Below, one piece after another: positions 5,228-5,712 of a DNA stretch of 5,712 bases (the stretch's first letter is position 1; each line of letters starts with the position of its first letter). The position numbers were made by a program, and so were the translations under genes. Below the pieces are notes generated by a model. It was given only the letters and a program-made list of their open reading frames with translations, ran no database searches and was not told the origin of the DNA. Origin of the DNA: Bacteroidales bacterium UBA4243 (GTDB lineage Bacteria > Bacteroidota > Bacteroidia > Bacteroidales > F082); contig DGXB01000079.1 of the NCBI GenBank assembly GCA_002396205.1, positions 1 through 5,712 on the forward strand, given 5' to 3'.

Positions 5228-5304
5228 GCTGATGGCCAATAGCTTATGGCCTATGGCTGCAACAGTTGAAGCAAGCCATAGGCCATTTGCCATAAGCCAT
5301 AAGC
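5228..5304. repeat. Intergenic palindrome made of inverted GCCATAA-type heptads
   Basis: Four tandem 7-nt units occupy the right arm: GCCATAG (5275-5281), GCCATTT (5282-5288), GCCATAA (5289-5295) and GCCATAA (5296-5302). The left arm carries four units in the opposite orientation: GCCATAG (5251-5257), GCCATAA (5244-5250), GCTATTG (5237-5243) and GCCATCA (5230-5236), read on the minus strand. The arms form a 13-bp perfect core stem (5246-5258 with 5274-5286), extended imperfectly to 5228/5304, with a 10-nt loop (5261-5270). It starts 2 nt after the tig stop codon. There is no T-run after it, so it is not a standard intrinsic terminator; it could protect the tig mRNA end, modulate read-through to clpP, or be a mobile palindromic element. 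Confidence 0.85.
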
Positions 5305-5343
5305 AACTAAAGAACTCCTTAACCCAAAATCTATTCCAACGAA

Positions 5344-5712
5344 ATGAACAACGAATTTTTCAAATACGCCACCAAGCACGTGGGAATCAACACCCTCGGC
5401 CTTGAGCAATACATCTCAAAGATCAACAACACGAGCTACATCTCGCCCACCGTCATCGAAGAGCGCCAGCTCAACGTGGCCCAGATGGACGTGTTCAGCC
5501 GCCTGATGATGGACCGCATCATCTTCCTCAGTACACAGATTGACGACTATACCGCCAATACGCTGCAGGCACAGCTGTTGTATCTTGACAGTGTGGATAG
5601 TGGCAAGGATATCTCTATCTACCTCAACTCCCCTGGTGGCAGTGTGACGGCAGGACTGGGCATCTACGACACCATGCAGTTTATCTCGTCCGACGTTGCC
5701 ACCATCTGCACC
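5344..5712 (+). CDS. clpP: ATP-dependent Clp protease proteolytic subunit, N-terminal part (3' truncated by window)
   Basis: The first 123 codons of ClpP, the serine peptidase that forms a barrel of two heptameric rings and degrades proteins unfolded by ClpX-type ATPases. Recognisable are the processing/N-loop region (SYISPTVIEERQ), DVFSRLMMDRIIFL, the block DDYTANTLQAQLLYLDS, the glycine-rich SPGGSV that builds the oxyanion region, and GIYDTMQFISSDVATICT at the window edge. The catalytic serine is expected only a few residues beyond the end; His and Asp lie further on. The N-terminal extension of about 35 residues before the conserved core is normal for Bacteroidota. SVTAG replaces the more usual SVYAG. 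The ATG at 5344 has no Shine-Dalgarno. The gene follows tig by 117 nt, including the heptad palindrome, and I see no own TAnnTTTG promoter there. Confidence 0.96.
   Translation, partial: MNNEFFKYATKHVGINTLGLEQYISKINNTSYISPTVIEERQLNVAQMDVFSRLMMDRIIFLSTQIDDYTANTLQAQLLYLDSVDSGKDISIYLNSPGGSVTAGLGIYDTMQFISSDVATICT

Noticed and set aside
5228..5304. Reading the heptad palindrome as a CRISPR fragment or intrinsic terminator
   Set aside because: Units are only 7 nt with no spacers and no cas genes, and no T-run follows the stem.

Overview
The window is an ordinary housekeeping stretch from a member of the Bacteroidota, most likely Bacteroidales, of moderately high GC. Three things point there. The trigger factor and ClpP carry the wording typical of that group. 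Start regions mostly lack a Shine-Dalgarno sequence. Three upstream regions carry a TAnnTTTG box, the -7 element of the Bacteroidota primary sigma factor. I do not see a new multi-gene system (no defence island, CRISPR array, transposase or phage gene). The unusual material is a set of small dispersed or periodic repeats, two of them inside coding sequence.

Layout: (1) 1-543, the C-terminal part of S-adenosylmethionine synthase (metK, + strand), then a bidirectional terminator (about 559-606). (2) 637-2374 on the minus strand, read right to left: tRNA-His(GUG), a terminator-like hairpin, ruvX (Holliday junction resolvase-like), def (peptide deformylase) and a small TPR-type lipoprotein, with 22- and 11-nt gaps between the three protein genes. 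(3) 2375-2534, a 160-bp AT-rich divergent promoter region. (4) 2535-3704 +, a DppC/OppC-type ABC transporter permease with an enlarged periplasmic segment and no partner subunits in view. (5) 3758-3839 +, tRNA-Leu(UAG), then after 28 nt tig (trigger factor, 3868-5226), an intergenic palindrome built of 7-nt repeats (5228-5304), and clpP, cut off by the window edge (5344-5712+).

Several genes share the theme of new-protein biogenesis and turnover. Peptide deformylase removes the N-terminal formyl group, trigger factor receives the nascent chain at the ribosome exit, and ClpP degrades failed proteins. Two tRNA genes lie at the heads of the def-side and tig-side transcription units, and tig is probably co-transcribed with tRNA-Leu.

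The best leads are: the RuvX C-terminal tail encoded by what looks like a dispersed bacterial repeat; a second repeat-like word in the non-conserved loop of the permease; a 33-bp imperfect hairpin made of inverted arrays of GCCATAA-like heptads between tig and clpP; and a weaker heptad pattern at the ruvX/def junction.
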